Assembly: GCF_007992215.1 (NCBI RefSeq)
Contig: NZ_BJZV01000005.1
Location: forward strand, 159,042-223,041
Source: Methylobacterium gnaphalii
GTDB taxonomy: Bacteria; Pseudomonadota; Alphaproteobacteria; Rhizobiales; Beijerinckiaceae
Length of the DNA: 64,000 nt
Reading direction: 5' to 3'
How positions within the stretch are numbered: the stretch's first letter is position 1; each line of letters begins with the position of its first letter. A model generated the notes under the pieces. That model was not told the DNA's origin. It worked only from the letters and a program-made list of their open reading frames with translations, and did not search any database. Positions 33,706 to 42,017 of this stretch are shown here, in pieces. The position numbers were made by a program, and so were the translations under genes.

Positions 33706-34759
33706 ACTCGTCCGCGAAACTGCAGAGGCGGGCGATCTCCCCGGCATTCCCCGCCCCCGCGAGCAGACCCGCCTCGTCGGCCACGAGGCGGCGGAGGCCG
33801 CTTTCGTGGAGGCCCTGCACTCAGGGCGAATGCACCATGCTTGGCTGATCGGCGGGCCACGCGGCATCGGCAAGGCGACTTTGGCCTACCGGGTCGCGCG
33901 CCGGCTCGTAGCCGATCCGCGCACGCTGCCCCAGCCCGACGGCCTCGATGTGCCGCCGGAGCATCCCGTCGCGCGGCAAGTCGCGGCCCTGTCGCATCCG
34001 AATCTCGTCGCTCTGCGCCGCGTCCAGGCACCAGGCGCAAAATCGCTGCCGACCCGGATTCCCGTCGAGGCGGCGCGGCAGGCTCTCGATCTCTTCGCCG
34101 AAACGGCGGGCGGAGAGGGAGGCTACCGCGTCTGCATCGTCGACAGCGCCGACGATCTCAACGCCAACAGCGCCAATGCCCTGCTTAAAATGGTGGAGGA
34201 GCCGCCACCGCGTGCCTTGTTCCTCATCGTCAGTCACGCGCCGGCCCGATTGCTCCCGACCATCCGTTCGCGTTGCCGGAAACTCATGCTGCGACCGCTC
34301 GACGAGGAGCAGGTCGAGGCAGTGATCACCGAGTTTCCGCCGCCCTTTATACAGCCTGGTCTGGAGGACATCGCGCGTGCGGCCGCCCTTGGCGAAGGCT
34401 CGGTGGCGCGAACAATCGCCTTTCTGGACTCCGCGACGGCGGGTGTGGTGCGCGAGGTGCGCATGCTGCTCGCAAATCCGCACGACCCGGACTGGCGCCG
34501 TATCATGAAGCTCGCCGACACGCTGTCGGGCCGAGATGCGGACGAACTGTTCGCGGCGGCCCTCGATACGCTCCAGCGCTTCCTCTCCTCAGAAATCGAT
34601 CGCCGGAAGGGGGAGGGCGCCGCCCGTCTCCTCGGCCTCGTCGAAGCCTCCGACCGTATCTCGGAGAAGGCTCGCGAGGCGGCAATCTACAATCTCGACC
34701 GGCGGCCGCTCGTGCTGTCCCTGTTCACGGAAGCGGCGGGCGCGCTGCGCGATATCTGA
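33695..34759 (+). CDS. holB: DNA polymerase III delta' subunit
   Basis: A 354-residue clamp-loader subunit. It has HHAWLIGGPRGIGKATLAYRVAR (degenerate P-loop), YRVCIVDSADDLNANSANALLKMVEEPPPRALFLIVSHAPARLLPTIRSRCRKL, with the SRC-containing sensor region, and a C-terminal helical collar. The ATG overlaps the end of tmk. The gene order tmk-holB-metG is standard in the group. Confidence 0.93.
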   Translation: MPPELVRETAEAGDLPGIPRPREQTRLVGHEAAEAAFVEALHSGRMHHAWLIGGPRGIGKATLAYRVARRLVADPRTLPQPDGLDVPPEHPVARQVAALSHPNLVALRRVQAPGAKSLPTRIPVEAARQALDLFAETAGGEGGYRVCIVDSADDLNANSANALLKMVEEPPPRALFLIVSHAPARLLPTIRSRCRKLMLRPLDEEQVEAVITEFPPPFIQPGLEDIARAAALGEGSVARTIAFLDSATAGVVREVRMLLANPHDPDWRRIMKLADTLSGRDADELFAAALDTLQRFLSSEIDRRKGEGAARLLGLVEASDRISEKAREAAIYNLDRRPLVLSLFTEAAGALRDI

Positions 34760-34867
34760 TCGTCACGCCGGAGGTTTCCGGCTTTGGCAGCGGCGATGCT
34801 CGGTTGCGTCGCGAAGGATCCCGCGCAACAAGGCCAGACCCGACCCCCTGCGGAAAGCCTCCTCGAC

Positions 34868-36433
34868 GTGACGGCCAGCGACACCGCGCAGCGCACCTTC
34901 AGCATCACTACGGCGATCTCGTATCCAAACGGGATGCCGCATATCGGCCATGCCTACGAGGTGATCGCCACGGACGCGATCGCGCGCTTCAAGCGCCTCG
35001 ACGGCTTCGACGTGCAATTCACCACTGGAACCGACGAGCACGGCCTCAAGATTCAGCAGACCGCTACCAAGGCCGGCACAACGCCCCGCGCCTTCGTCGA
35101 CGACATGGCTGCGCGCTTCAAGGCGATGGCCGACGCCCTTCACTGCTCCTACGATCGCTTCATCCGTACTACGGAGCCGGAGCACTACGCCGCGGCCCAG
35201 GAAATCTGGCGGCGGATGGAGGCCAATGGCGACATCTACCTCGCAAAGTATGCCGGCTGGTACTCGGTGCGCGACGAGGCCTATTACGATGAGGCCGAAA
35301 CTGTCCTGCAGCCTGACGGCAGCCGCCGCTCGGTCAAGACCGACACGCCGGTCGAGTGGATGGAAGAGGAGAACTACCTTTTCCGGCTCTCGGCCTACGA
35401 GGACCGGCTGCTGAAGCTCTATGCCGAGCAGCCCGACTTCCTCGGCCCCGACACGCGCATGAACGAGGTCGCGAGCTTCGTGCGCTCGGGGCTCAAGGAT
35501 CTCTCGGTCAGCCGCACCACCTTCGACTGGGGTGTGCCGGTGCCCGAGCGGCCCGGCCACGTGATGTATGTCTGGGTCGACGCCCTGACGAACTACCTCA
35601 CCGTCACCGGCTTCCCCGACGAATCCGACCCGCGAAAAAAGTACTGGCCGGCTGATCTGCACATCATCGGCAAGGACATCGTGCGCTTCCACGCCGTCTA
35701 CTGGCCGGCCTTCCTGATGTCGGCCGGGCTGCCGCTGCCGCGGCGCGTCTTCGGCCACGGCTTCCTGCTCTCCAAGGGCGAGAAGATGTCGAAATCGCTC
35801 GGCAATGTCGTCGACCCATTGGACCTCGTCTCGACCTACGGCGTCGACCCAGTGCGCTACTTCGTGCTGCGCGAGGTGCCCTTCGGCGGTGACGGCAGTT
35901 ACAGCCACGAGGCGATCATCAATCGCGTCAACGCGGACCTTGCCAACGACATCGGCAACCTGGCCCAGCGCTCGCTCAGCATGATCGCGAAGAACTGCAA
36001 CGGCGCTGTGCCGGAGCCGGACGCCTTCACCGAGGCCGATACGACGTTATTGAACGCTGCCGCAGCTCTGCCGGACAAGGCGAGGGACCTGATGAAGGAT
36101 CTCGCCCTTCACCAGATCCTCGCCGAGATCTGGACGGTGGTGGCCGACGCCAATCGCTACTTCGCATCCGAAGAGCCGTGGAAGCTTAAGAAGAGCGATC
36201 CGGCACGCATGAACACCGTGCTCTACGTGACAATCGAGACCCTGCGCCGCGTCGGCATCCTGGTTCAGCCCTTCGTCCCGACGGCGGGTGGCGTGCTGCT
36301 CGATCTGCTGGCCGTGCCGGCCCTGGAGCGACAGTTCGCGCATGCGGGAGAGGGGCATAGCCTGAAGGCTGGCACACCGCTGCCGGCGCCGAGCCCGATT
36401 TTCCCACGCTTCGAGAAGCCGGAAGCCGCCTGA
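34868..36433 (+). CDS. metG: Methionyl-tRNA synthetase
   Basis: A 521-residue class I synthetase. HIGH motif as PHIGHAYEV, the [14 protein letters not shown] block, and KMSKS as [14 protein letters not shown]. There are no zinc-knuckle CxxC pairs and no C-terminal dimer domain, so it is the short MetG type. GTG at 34868 ([22 protein letters not shown]) fits the family start. The frame remains open to an ATG at 34784, but those residues look unlike a protein N-terminus. Confidence 0.95.
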   Translation: MTASDTAQRTFSITTAISYPNGMPHIGHAYEVIATDAIARFKRLDGFDVQFTTGTDEHGLKIQQTATKAGTTPRAFVDDMAARFKAMADALHCSYDRFIRTTEPEHYAAAQEIWRRMEANGDIYLAKYAGWYSVRDEAYYDEAETVLQPDGSRRSVKTDTPVEWMEEENYLFRLSAYEDRLLKLYAEQPDFLGPDTRMNEVASFVRSGLKDLSVSRTTFDWGVPVPERPGHVMYVWVDALTNYLTVTGFPDESDPRKKYWPADLHIIGKDIVRFHAVYWPAFLMSAGLPLPRRVFGHGFLLSKGEKMSKSLGNVVDPLDLVSTYGVDPVRYFVLREVPFGGDGSYSHEAIINRVNADLANDIGNLAQRSLSMIAKNCNGAVPEPDAFTEADTTLLNAAAALPDKARDLMKDLALHQILAEIWTVVADANRYFASEEPWKLKKSDPARMNTVLYVTIETLRRVGILVQPFVPTAGGVLLDLLAVPALERQFAHAGEGHSLKAGTPLPAPSPIFPRFEKPEAA

Positions 36434-36468
36434 GGCTTCCGATCACAGGAATCGAAACAGCCCGCTCC

Positions 36469-37266
36469 ATGCTGGTCGACAGTCACTGCCATCTCGATTT
36501 TCCGGATTTCGCCGAGGACATCGCCGGCGTGATCGCGCGCGCCGAGGCGGCTGGCGTCGGGCGGATGCTCACTATCTCGACGCGGGTGGCAAAGGCCGAC
36601 ACATACCGGGCGATCGCCGAGGCGCACGACCAAGTCTGGTACACGGTGGGCACCCACCCACACGGCGCCGCCGAGGAGCCAGATATCCCTGCCGAGACCA
36701 TCATCGGCCTAACGGAGCATCCGCGCTGCATCGGAATCGGCGAGGCGGGGCTCGACTACCATTACGAGGACGCTGCTCCGCAGACGGTCCAAGAGCGCGT
36801 GTTTCGCGCCCATATCGCGGCTTCCCGCGTCACCGGCCTGCCTCTGGTGATCCATTCGCGCGATGCCGATGCGCATATGGAGGCGGTACTCGTCGACGAG
36901 GTCGGGCGCGGCCCGTTCAAGGCCATCCTGCACTGCTTCTCGTCGGGCGCCCGGCTGGCGCGGGTTGGCGTCGAGCTGGGGCTGTACGTGTCGTTCTCCG
37001 GCATCGTCACCTTCCGACGCTCGCACGAGTTGCGCGAGATCGCCACCGCCGTACCGCTCGACCGGATGCTCGTGGAGACCGACGCGCCCTTCCTCGCCCC
37101 CGAGCCGCATCGCGGCCGCCGCTGCGAGCCGGCCTATACGGCCGACACGGCCCGCTCGCTGGCGAAGACCCTCGACATGCCATTCGAGACCCTTGCAGCG
37201 CAGACCACGGACAATTTCTTCAGGCTGTTCGACAAGGCTGCGGCCTTGGAGGGCAGGGCGCTATGA
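36469..37266 (+). CDS. tatD: TatD-family metal-dependent DNase
   Basis: A 265-residue TIM-barrel hydrolase with the family metal ligands: LVDSHCHLDFPDF (HxH), IGEAGLDYHYE (Glu), LPLVIHSRDAD (His), LHCFSSG (His) and LVETDAPFLAP (Asp). Family members act as 3'-5' exonucleases or related hydrolases. Conserved position after metG. Confidence 0.93.
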   Translation: MLVDSHCHLDFPDFAEDIAGVIARAEAAGVGRMLTISTRVAKADTYRAIAEAHDQVWYTVGTHPHGAAEEPDIPAETIIGLTEHPRCIGIGEAGLDYHYEDAAPQTVQERVFRAHIAASRVTGLPLVIHSRDADAHMEAVLVDEVGRGPFKAILHCFSSGARLARVGVELGLYVSFSGIVTFRRSHELREIATAVPLDRMLVETDAPFLAPEPHRGRRCEPAYTADTARSLAKTLDMPFETLAAQTTDNFFRLFDKAAALEGRAL

Positions 37267-37281
37267 GAGCGGCCTCCTCCG

Positions 37282-37373
37282 TCTTTGGGCGCGCACGGAA
37301 GCTATTCAGGGTTTCGCCCGCGACGTTGACGCGTCGGCTCTGGATTGCTTCGCGTGCAACTCGCAATGACGGT
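37282..37373. repeat. Half copy of the GTCATTGCGAG palindromic repeat
   Basis: Between tatD and the MBL gene the stretch CTGGATTGCTTCGCGTGCAACTCGCAATGACGG matches, in reverse complement, the left arm of the repeat in the CitE-like gene (CGTCATTGCGAG...GCGAAGC). The opposite arm is not recognisable, so this is a solo or decayed copy. Confidence 0.5.
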
Positions 37374-37399
37374 GAGAGACTGGCAAGGCGGATGACTCC

Positions 37400-38203
37400 A
37401 TGCCGTCCCTGACCCTGCGCATCCTCGGCTGCGGCTCGTCGGGCGGCGTGCCTCGGGTCGGCTACGGCTGGGGTGCCTGCGACCCGAACGAGCCGAAGAA
37501 CCGCCGCCGCCGCTGCTCGCTCCTCGTCGGACGGCAGGATGGCGCCGGCACCACCAGCGTCCTCATCGACACCTCGCCGGACCTGCGCGAGCAACTGATT
37601 GAGGCCGGCGTGAATCGGCTCGACGCCGTGCTCTACACGCACGCCCACGCCGACCACACCCACGGCATCGACGACCTGCGTCCACTGGTGCTGACCATGC
37701 GCCGGCGTATTCCGGTTCACGCGGATCCGCTGACACGGCAGTTGCTCTCCGTGCGCTTCGGCTACGCCTTCGAGACACCGCCGGGCAGCCTCTACCCACC
37801 GATCCTCGACATGCACGGCTTCACCGAAGCCGACATCGTGACGGTGGTCGGGGAGGGGGGTGCAATCGAGGCCCTGCCCTTCGCCATGGAGCACGGCAAC
37901 GAGGCGGCCCACGGCTTCCGCTTCGGCCCGGCGGCCTATGCGCCCGACGTGAGCGTGATGCCGGAGACCGCCAAGGCGCAGCTCAAAAACCTCGACCTGC
38001 TCATCATCGATGCGCTGCGCGAGACCCCTCACCCGTCGCATTATTCGGTCTCGGACGCCCTCGCCCTGATCGAGGAGGTCACGCCGCGCCGCGCGATCCT
38101 GACAAACCTCCACACGGATCTCGACTACGCGATGCTCGCCAAGAAACTGCCGCCGGGCGTGGTACCGGCGTATGACGGGCTCGCCGTCAGTGTGGATCTC
38201 TGA
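37400..38203 (+). CDS. MBL-fold metallo-hydrolase (PhnP-like)
   Basis: A 267-residue metallo-beta-lactamase-fold protein. LGCGSSGGVPR at the N-terminus, DTSPDLREQL, THAHADHTHGIDDLRPL (HxHxDH), PFAMEHGNE, LIIDALRETPHPSH and LTNLHTDLDY match the PhnP/cyclic phosphodiesterase subgroup usually found after tatD. Exact substrate unknown. Its stop abuts the convergent globin gene without a gap. Confidence 0.9.
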   Translation: MPSLTLRILGCGSSGGVPRVGYGWGACDPNEPKNRRRRCSLLVGRQDGAGTTSVLIDTSPDLREQLIEAGVNRLDAVLYTHAHADHTHGIDDLRPLVLTMRRRIPVHADPLTRQLLSVRFGYAFETPPGSLYPPILDMHGFTEADIVTVVGEGGAIEALPFAMEHGNEAAHGFRFGPAAYAPDVSVMPETAKAQLKNLDLLIIDALRETPHPSHYSVSDALALIEEVTPRRAILTNLHTDLDYAMLAKKLPPGVVPAYDGLAVSVDL

Positions 38204-38638
38204 TCACCTCGGCCCTGCGGGCTGGAGCATCTCGGCACGGAAGAACAGCCCGGCTTTGAGGCTGTCGCCAATGCGATGGGCGCGCTCCGCAAGTGTCTCG
38301 GCAATATCCGGCGTGAAGGTCTCAATGGCAGTCTCGCCGAAGAGCTTCAGCCAGCGCTCGAAATGCTGCAGGCCGATCTCCTCGATCGCTACGTGCTTGC
38401 CAAAGGGGTTGCCCTTGTAGCGGCCAGTCTTGAGCAGCACGGAGGACCAGAAATCCTGTATCGTCGCGAGATGGCGCGGCCAGTCCTCGTCCGCGATTCG
38501 AGCAGCGAAGATCGGGCCGATCACATCATCACGCCGCACCTTGGCGTAGAAGGCGTCGAGGAACGTGCCAAGGGCCTCCTCGGTCAAGGTCTCGAAGCGG
38601 GCGCGGGGAGGGGACGCCGATACCCCTGCCCCAGTCAA
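38204..38638 (-). CDS. Group III truncated haemoglobin
   Basis: A 144-residue 2-on-2 globin. FYAKVRRDDVIGPIFAARI, DFWSSVLLKTGRYKGNPFGKH and the proximal-His block LQHFERWLKLFGETA are typical of group III. The start is TTG at 38638, overlapping the stop of the upstream GDSL hydrolase (TTGA); no ATG or GTG fits. Group III globins have been linked to NO or peroxide handling, but the role here is unknown. Confidence 0.85.
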   Translation of the reverse strand: MTGAGVSASPPRARFETLTEEALGTFLDAFYAKVRRDDVIGPIFAARIADEDWPRHLATIQDFWSSVLLKTGRYKGNPFGKHVAIEEIGLQHFERWLKLFGETAIETFTPDIAETLAERAHRIGDSLKAGLFFRAEMLQPAGPR

Positions 38639-39450
38639 TTCCGGACGAGCGAGGGCTGGGCGAGCCCCGCGCTGGCCAGGAGTTGGGCCGCAGCGGACTT
38701 GGCGAGCCGGCTGTAGCCGGCATCGGTCATGTGGAAGCCGTCCGGACCGATCATCTGCTGAGGCGTCATCAGCCCGCGCGTGATCCAAGACTGCATCATG
38801 TCGTGGCGGCGGATCACCGGCACGCCGAGCTCGACCGAGAGTTCGTGGAGCGCGTCGCCGTATTGTGCCGCGTTGGCGACGCCGCTCAGCCGCCGGCACC
38901 ATTGCTGGTCCATCAACACCACGTCGGCTCCGGTCGCGCGGATCGCCAAGATACCCTCGCGGGTCAGCGCCTTGAAGTAATCCACTGGCACGCCCTTGAG
39001 TGGATCGTTGCTGCCGGTCTGCCAGATCACCACGTCCGGATGTTCGGCGAGCACGTCGCGCTGCAGGCGCTGGGCCATGTCGCGGGCATCGTCGCCGCCC
39101 TTGCCGCGATTGATCACCGTCACCGACCGGCGGCTCGACGCGCCGATCTGCAGGCGCTCCTCGAGATCGGTCTCCAGCAGGGCCGGGTAGGTGGCTGCCG
39201 GCGACGAGGCGCCAATGCCTTGGGTCGAGGACGAGCCAAAGGCCACGATGCGAATGTCACCGTCACGACCGAGCAGCGAGGCCAAGCGCGCCAGCTTGAT
39301 CGCCGGCCGCACGGGCGCGGCAGTCAGGCTCTGCGTCGACTGGGTCGTGGCCGACGGCGCCGGATCGGGCTGCGCCAGAGCGGGCGCCCCGGAACCGATT
39401 GCGAGGAGGGCAAGACCGAGGCACGAGAAGCGCTGGGACATCGGATACAT
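38635..39450 (-). CDS. Secreted SGNH/GDSL-family hydrolase
   Basis: A 271-residue protein with a signal peptide (MYPMSQRFSCLGLALLAIGSGAPALAQ). SGNH blocks: VAFGSSSTQGIGAS (nucleophile Ser), NRGKGGDDARDM (Gly), WQTGSNDPL (Asn) and IGPDGFHMTDAGY (Asp-His). Probably an esterase or acyl hydrolase of the periplasm. Stop overlaps the globin start by 3 bases plus the shared A, so both are on one transcript. Confidence 0.85.
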   Translation of the reverse strand: MYPMSQRFSCLGLALLAIGSGAPALAQPDPAPSATTQSTQSLTAAPVRPAIKLARLASLLGRDGDIRIVAFGSSSTQGIGASSPAATYPALLETDLEERLQIGASSRRSVTVINRGKGGDDARDMAQRLQRDVLAEHPDVVIWQTGSNDPLKGVPVDYFKALTREGILAIRATGADVVLMDQQWCRRLSGVANAAQYGDALHELSVELGVPVIRRHDMMQSWITRGLMTPQQMIGPDGFHMTDAGYSRLAKSAAAQLLASAGLAQPSLVRN

Positions 39451-39646
39451 ATGCTGACGATGAGGAGCAGAGACAGGCCGCAATCCATGGAGAAGGATTG
39501 TGACCATAGCGCGGGCGAGGGCTGCATCGTGAGGGGTCGCGATGTCGGACCCAAGCCCTACCCCAGGAAAGCAAAGCCTAAAGTTCCATAATATATCTTA
39601 TGCGAATGATGGATTTGGCGGATGCAGGTGGTTCCAAGCCACTGTC

Positions 39647-39666
39647 GCGGTTAGTGTTCTAACCGC
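39647..39666. terminator. Perfect stem-loop at the end of the flavin reductase gene
   Basis: GCGGTTAG and CTAACCGC pair perfectly around TGTT, with the stop codon of the flavin reductase gene inside the stem. There is no U-run on either strand, so termination is unproven; it may stabilise the 3' end. Confidence 0.45.
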
Positions 39667-40258
39667 CCTTCGGCCTGTGCAGCTCGAAGCGTTGGTCTGC
39701 AGCGACGGCGAAATAGTCGAAATAGCCGCCGCGCTGGATCGGCTGCATGGCAGCTGTGTCAACGCGGCCGTCGCTGACGAAACGGTCGTCGACATAGATC
39801 GAGACCACCTGCCCGATCACCATGAAGTTGCTCGCCGACCCGCCGCCGAGTGGCACCAGTGGCACGGTCTGCAGCCATTTGCATTCGAGCGCCGCCGGCG
39901 ACGTGGCGACGCGTGGCGGCCGCACCTTGCGCGATGGAGCCATCTCCAGCCCTGCATGGTCGAACTCGCTGACGCCGCGCTCCAGCGGCGCCGAGGTAGC
40001 GTTGACCGCGTCGCGCAGGTCGAAGGTGGCGAGGCTGCAGACGAACTCACCGCCCTCCTCCGCGAAGCTCAGTGCGTCCTTGCGGCCAGTCGACGAGAAC
40101 ATCACCATGTCGTCGGCGACGGCGTTGAAGAACGAGTACGGCGCGAGGTTGAGCCGGCCCGCCGGGTCCATGCTGCTGATCCAGCCGATCGGACGCGGTG
40201 CAACGATCGCCTTGAGCGGGTTGTGCGGCAGCGTCCGCTCGTCGGGACCATAATGCAT
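39659..40258 (-). CDS. Flavin reductase-like FMN-binding protein
   Basis: A 199-residue protein of the flavin reductase/DIM6 split-barrel family. PHNPLKAIVAPRPIGWISSMDPAGRLNLAPYSFFNAVADDMVMFSS is the FMN-binding core (LAPYSFFN). GLEMAPSRKVRPPRV and FMVIGQVVSIYVDD follow. It could reduce free flavin for a partner or act as a flavin-binding reductase. The start ATG at 40258 is close behind the nitroreductase stop (34 bases), suggesting a redox operon. Confidence 0.88.
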   Translation of the reverse strand: MHYGPDERTLPHNPLKAIVAPRPIGWISSMDPAGRLNLAPYSFFNAVADDMVMFSSTGRKDALSFAEEGGEFVCSLATFDLRDAVNATSAPLERGVSEFDHAGLEMAPSRKVRPPRVATSPAALECKWLQTVPLVPLGGGSASNFMVIGQVVSIYVDDRFVSDGRVDTAAMQPIQRGGYFDYFAVAADQRFELHRPKGG

Positions 40259-40292
40259 GCTCAAGCCTTCAGGTTTTCGGCATTCATCCGAC

Positions 40293-40856
40293 TCAGAGCC
40301 GGGTGACGATCTCGGCGAGTGCGGGACGCGGCCGGTCGCTCGGCACCTCCTGCGGGCGGCCGATATGGATGAAGCCGGCGATCTTTTCCGAGGGCTCCAA
40401 GCCGAGCGCGTCGAGAATGCGGCGATCGTAGGCGAACCACTCCGTGAGCCAGGAGGTGGCGTAGCCGGCCGCATTGGCCGCGATCACCAGATTGGTGCAG
40501 ACGGCACCGGCCGAGAGCACCTGCTCCCATTCCGGAATTTTTACATGCGCTCCTGCGCGTGAGACCACGGCAACGACCACGGGCGCATGGGCCAGCCGCT
40601 TGCGCTCAAGGTCGAGCCGGGCGGCATCTGCGTTGGGAAAGTCCGCCGCATGGGTCCTGGCGATGGTCTCGCCGACTTTGGCCCGTGCCTCCCCCTCGAT
40701 CACCAGGAAGCGCCAAGGTGCGAGCTTGCCGTGGTCGGGCACCCGTGCGGCGATGGTGAGCAGATCGTCGAGTTCTTCGCGGGTGGGGCCCGGGCCTTCG
40801 AGCCGGGCAGGCGGCACCGAGCGGCGGAAACGGAGCATGTCGAGGGTGGCGTTCAT
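40293..40856 (-). CDS. Nitroreductase-family oxidoreductase
   Basis: A 187-residue FMN enzyme of the short YdjA type. LRFRRSVPPARLEGPGPT (FMN phosphate-binding Arg residues), APWRFLVIEG, LSAGAVCTNLVIAANAAGYATSWLTEW and GFIHIGRP are visible. Substrate unknown. Upstream of the flavin reductase gene on the same strand. Confidence 0.9.
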   Translation of the reverse strand: MNATLDMLRFRRSVPPARLEGPGPTREELDDLLTIAARVPDHGKLAPWRFLVIEGEARAKVGETIARTHAADFPNADAARLDLERKRLAHAPVVVAVVSRAGAHVKIPEWEQVLSAGAVCTNLVIAANAAGYATSWLTEWFAYDRRILDALGLEPSEKIAGFIHIGRPQEVPSDRPRPALAEIVTRL

Positions 40857-41020
40857 GGAATTCCGCAGGCTAACTCGGCGAAAGGCGGCGAAGGACGCAT
40901 ACGTAGCGATGCGCGATCCTGGATCTGGTCGGCGATGGCCATGCCGCCGCCATCGTCCGGTCGTAGCGCCCGTCATGGCGTAGGGTCGCCAGATTGGCAA
41001 TCGCGGGCGATCATACCCGC

Positions 41021-41956
41021 ATGACGGGACAGTTCGAGATGCGGGGAGTGGGGCTCTGGCAGGCGGTCGCGATGCTCGCCGCGACAGCGGGCGCCGCGCA
41101 GGCGCAGGTATCGGACCCCTTCGACAATCCCGCGGGCAGCTCCCTGCCCTCGCCCGGCATCACCAGCCCACTCCTGCCTCAGCCCGCCCCCGCAGAGAGT
41201 GAGGCGGATCTGTCCTTGTCTGCCACCCTCGTCGGTACCGGCCAGCCGCTGCGCTCCGGCCTCGCCTGGCGCATCTACGAGGACAGGCCCGAGGCCGGCA
41301 AGCCGGCGATCGTCGCGCGTTCGACCGATGCGGCCCCGAGCTTCAGGCTCGCGCCCGGTACTTATGTCGCCACCGTGACCTACGGCTTCGCGAGCGCGTC
41401 CAAGCGCGTGACGATGTCGGGCAATGCGGCGAAGGAAGAGCTGAAGGTCAGCGCCGGCGCACTGAAACTCTCCGGTTCCATCGGCAACCAGAAGATTGCC
41501 CCCAATCAGCTCGCCTTCTCGATCTTCGTGCCCATCGGCACCAACTCGGAGGGCCGTCTCGTCAGGAGCGGGGTCAAGGCGGGTGAGGTCGTGCGGCTGC
41601 CCGAGGGCACCTATCACGTCGTTTCGACCTACGGGGAATCGAACGCGATCCAGCGCGCTGACCTCAAGGTCGAGAACGCCAAGATTACAGACGCCACGCT
41701 GAATCACCGGGCCGCGACCGTCACGCTGAAGCTCGTCGCCGCGCCCGGCTCCGAGGCCTTCGCCGGCACCGCCTTCAGCGTGCTGACCCCTGGCGGTGAC
41801 ACCATCCGCGAGGCGATCGGCGCCTTCCCCTCGGTGACGCTGGCGGAGGGCGACTACGTGCTGATCGCCCGCCACGAGGGACAGGTCTATACCCGCGAGT
41901 TCAAGGTCGAGAGCGGCCTTGACCGGGATATCGAGGTCGTGGCCAAGGCCTCCTAA
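41021..41956 (+). CDS. Secreted protein of unknown function with beta-sandwich repeats
   Basis: A 311-residue protein. A signal peptide ends ATAGAAQAQ. A Pro-rich linker follows, then three similar segments of about 80 residues with the pattern ...FxLAPGTYVATVTYGF, ...VRLPEGTYHVVSTYGE and ...VTLAEGDYVLIARHEG. These look like tandem Ig/carboxypeptidase-regulatory-like modules. No catalytic motif. Converges on the caspase-like gene. Confidence 0.75.
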   Translation: MTGQFEMRGVGLWQAVAMLAATAGAAQAQVSDPFDNPAGSSLPSPGITSPLLPQPAPAESEADLSLSATLVGTGQPLRSGLAWRIYEDRPEAGKPAIVARSTDAAPSFRLAPGTYVATVTYGFASASKRVTMSGNAAKEELKVSAGALKLSGSIGNQKIAPNQLAFSIFVPIGTNSEGRLVRSGVKAGEVVRLPEGTYHVVSTYGESNAIQRADLKVENAKITDATLNHRAATVTLKLVAAPGSEAFAGTAFSVLTPGGDTIREAIGAFPSVTLAEGDYVLIARHEGQVYTREFKVESGLDRDIEVVAKAS

Positions 41957-42017
41957 ACGGACGAAGGCCGCGGCTTCATGGGGAAGCCACGCCTTTCGCA
42001 GACCATCGATTTTTGGC

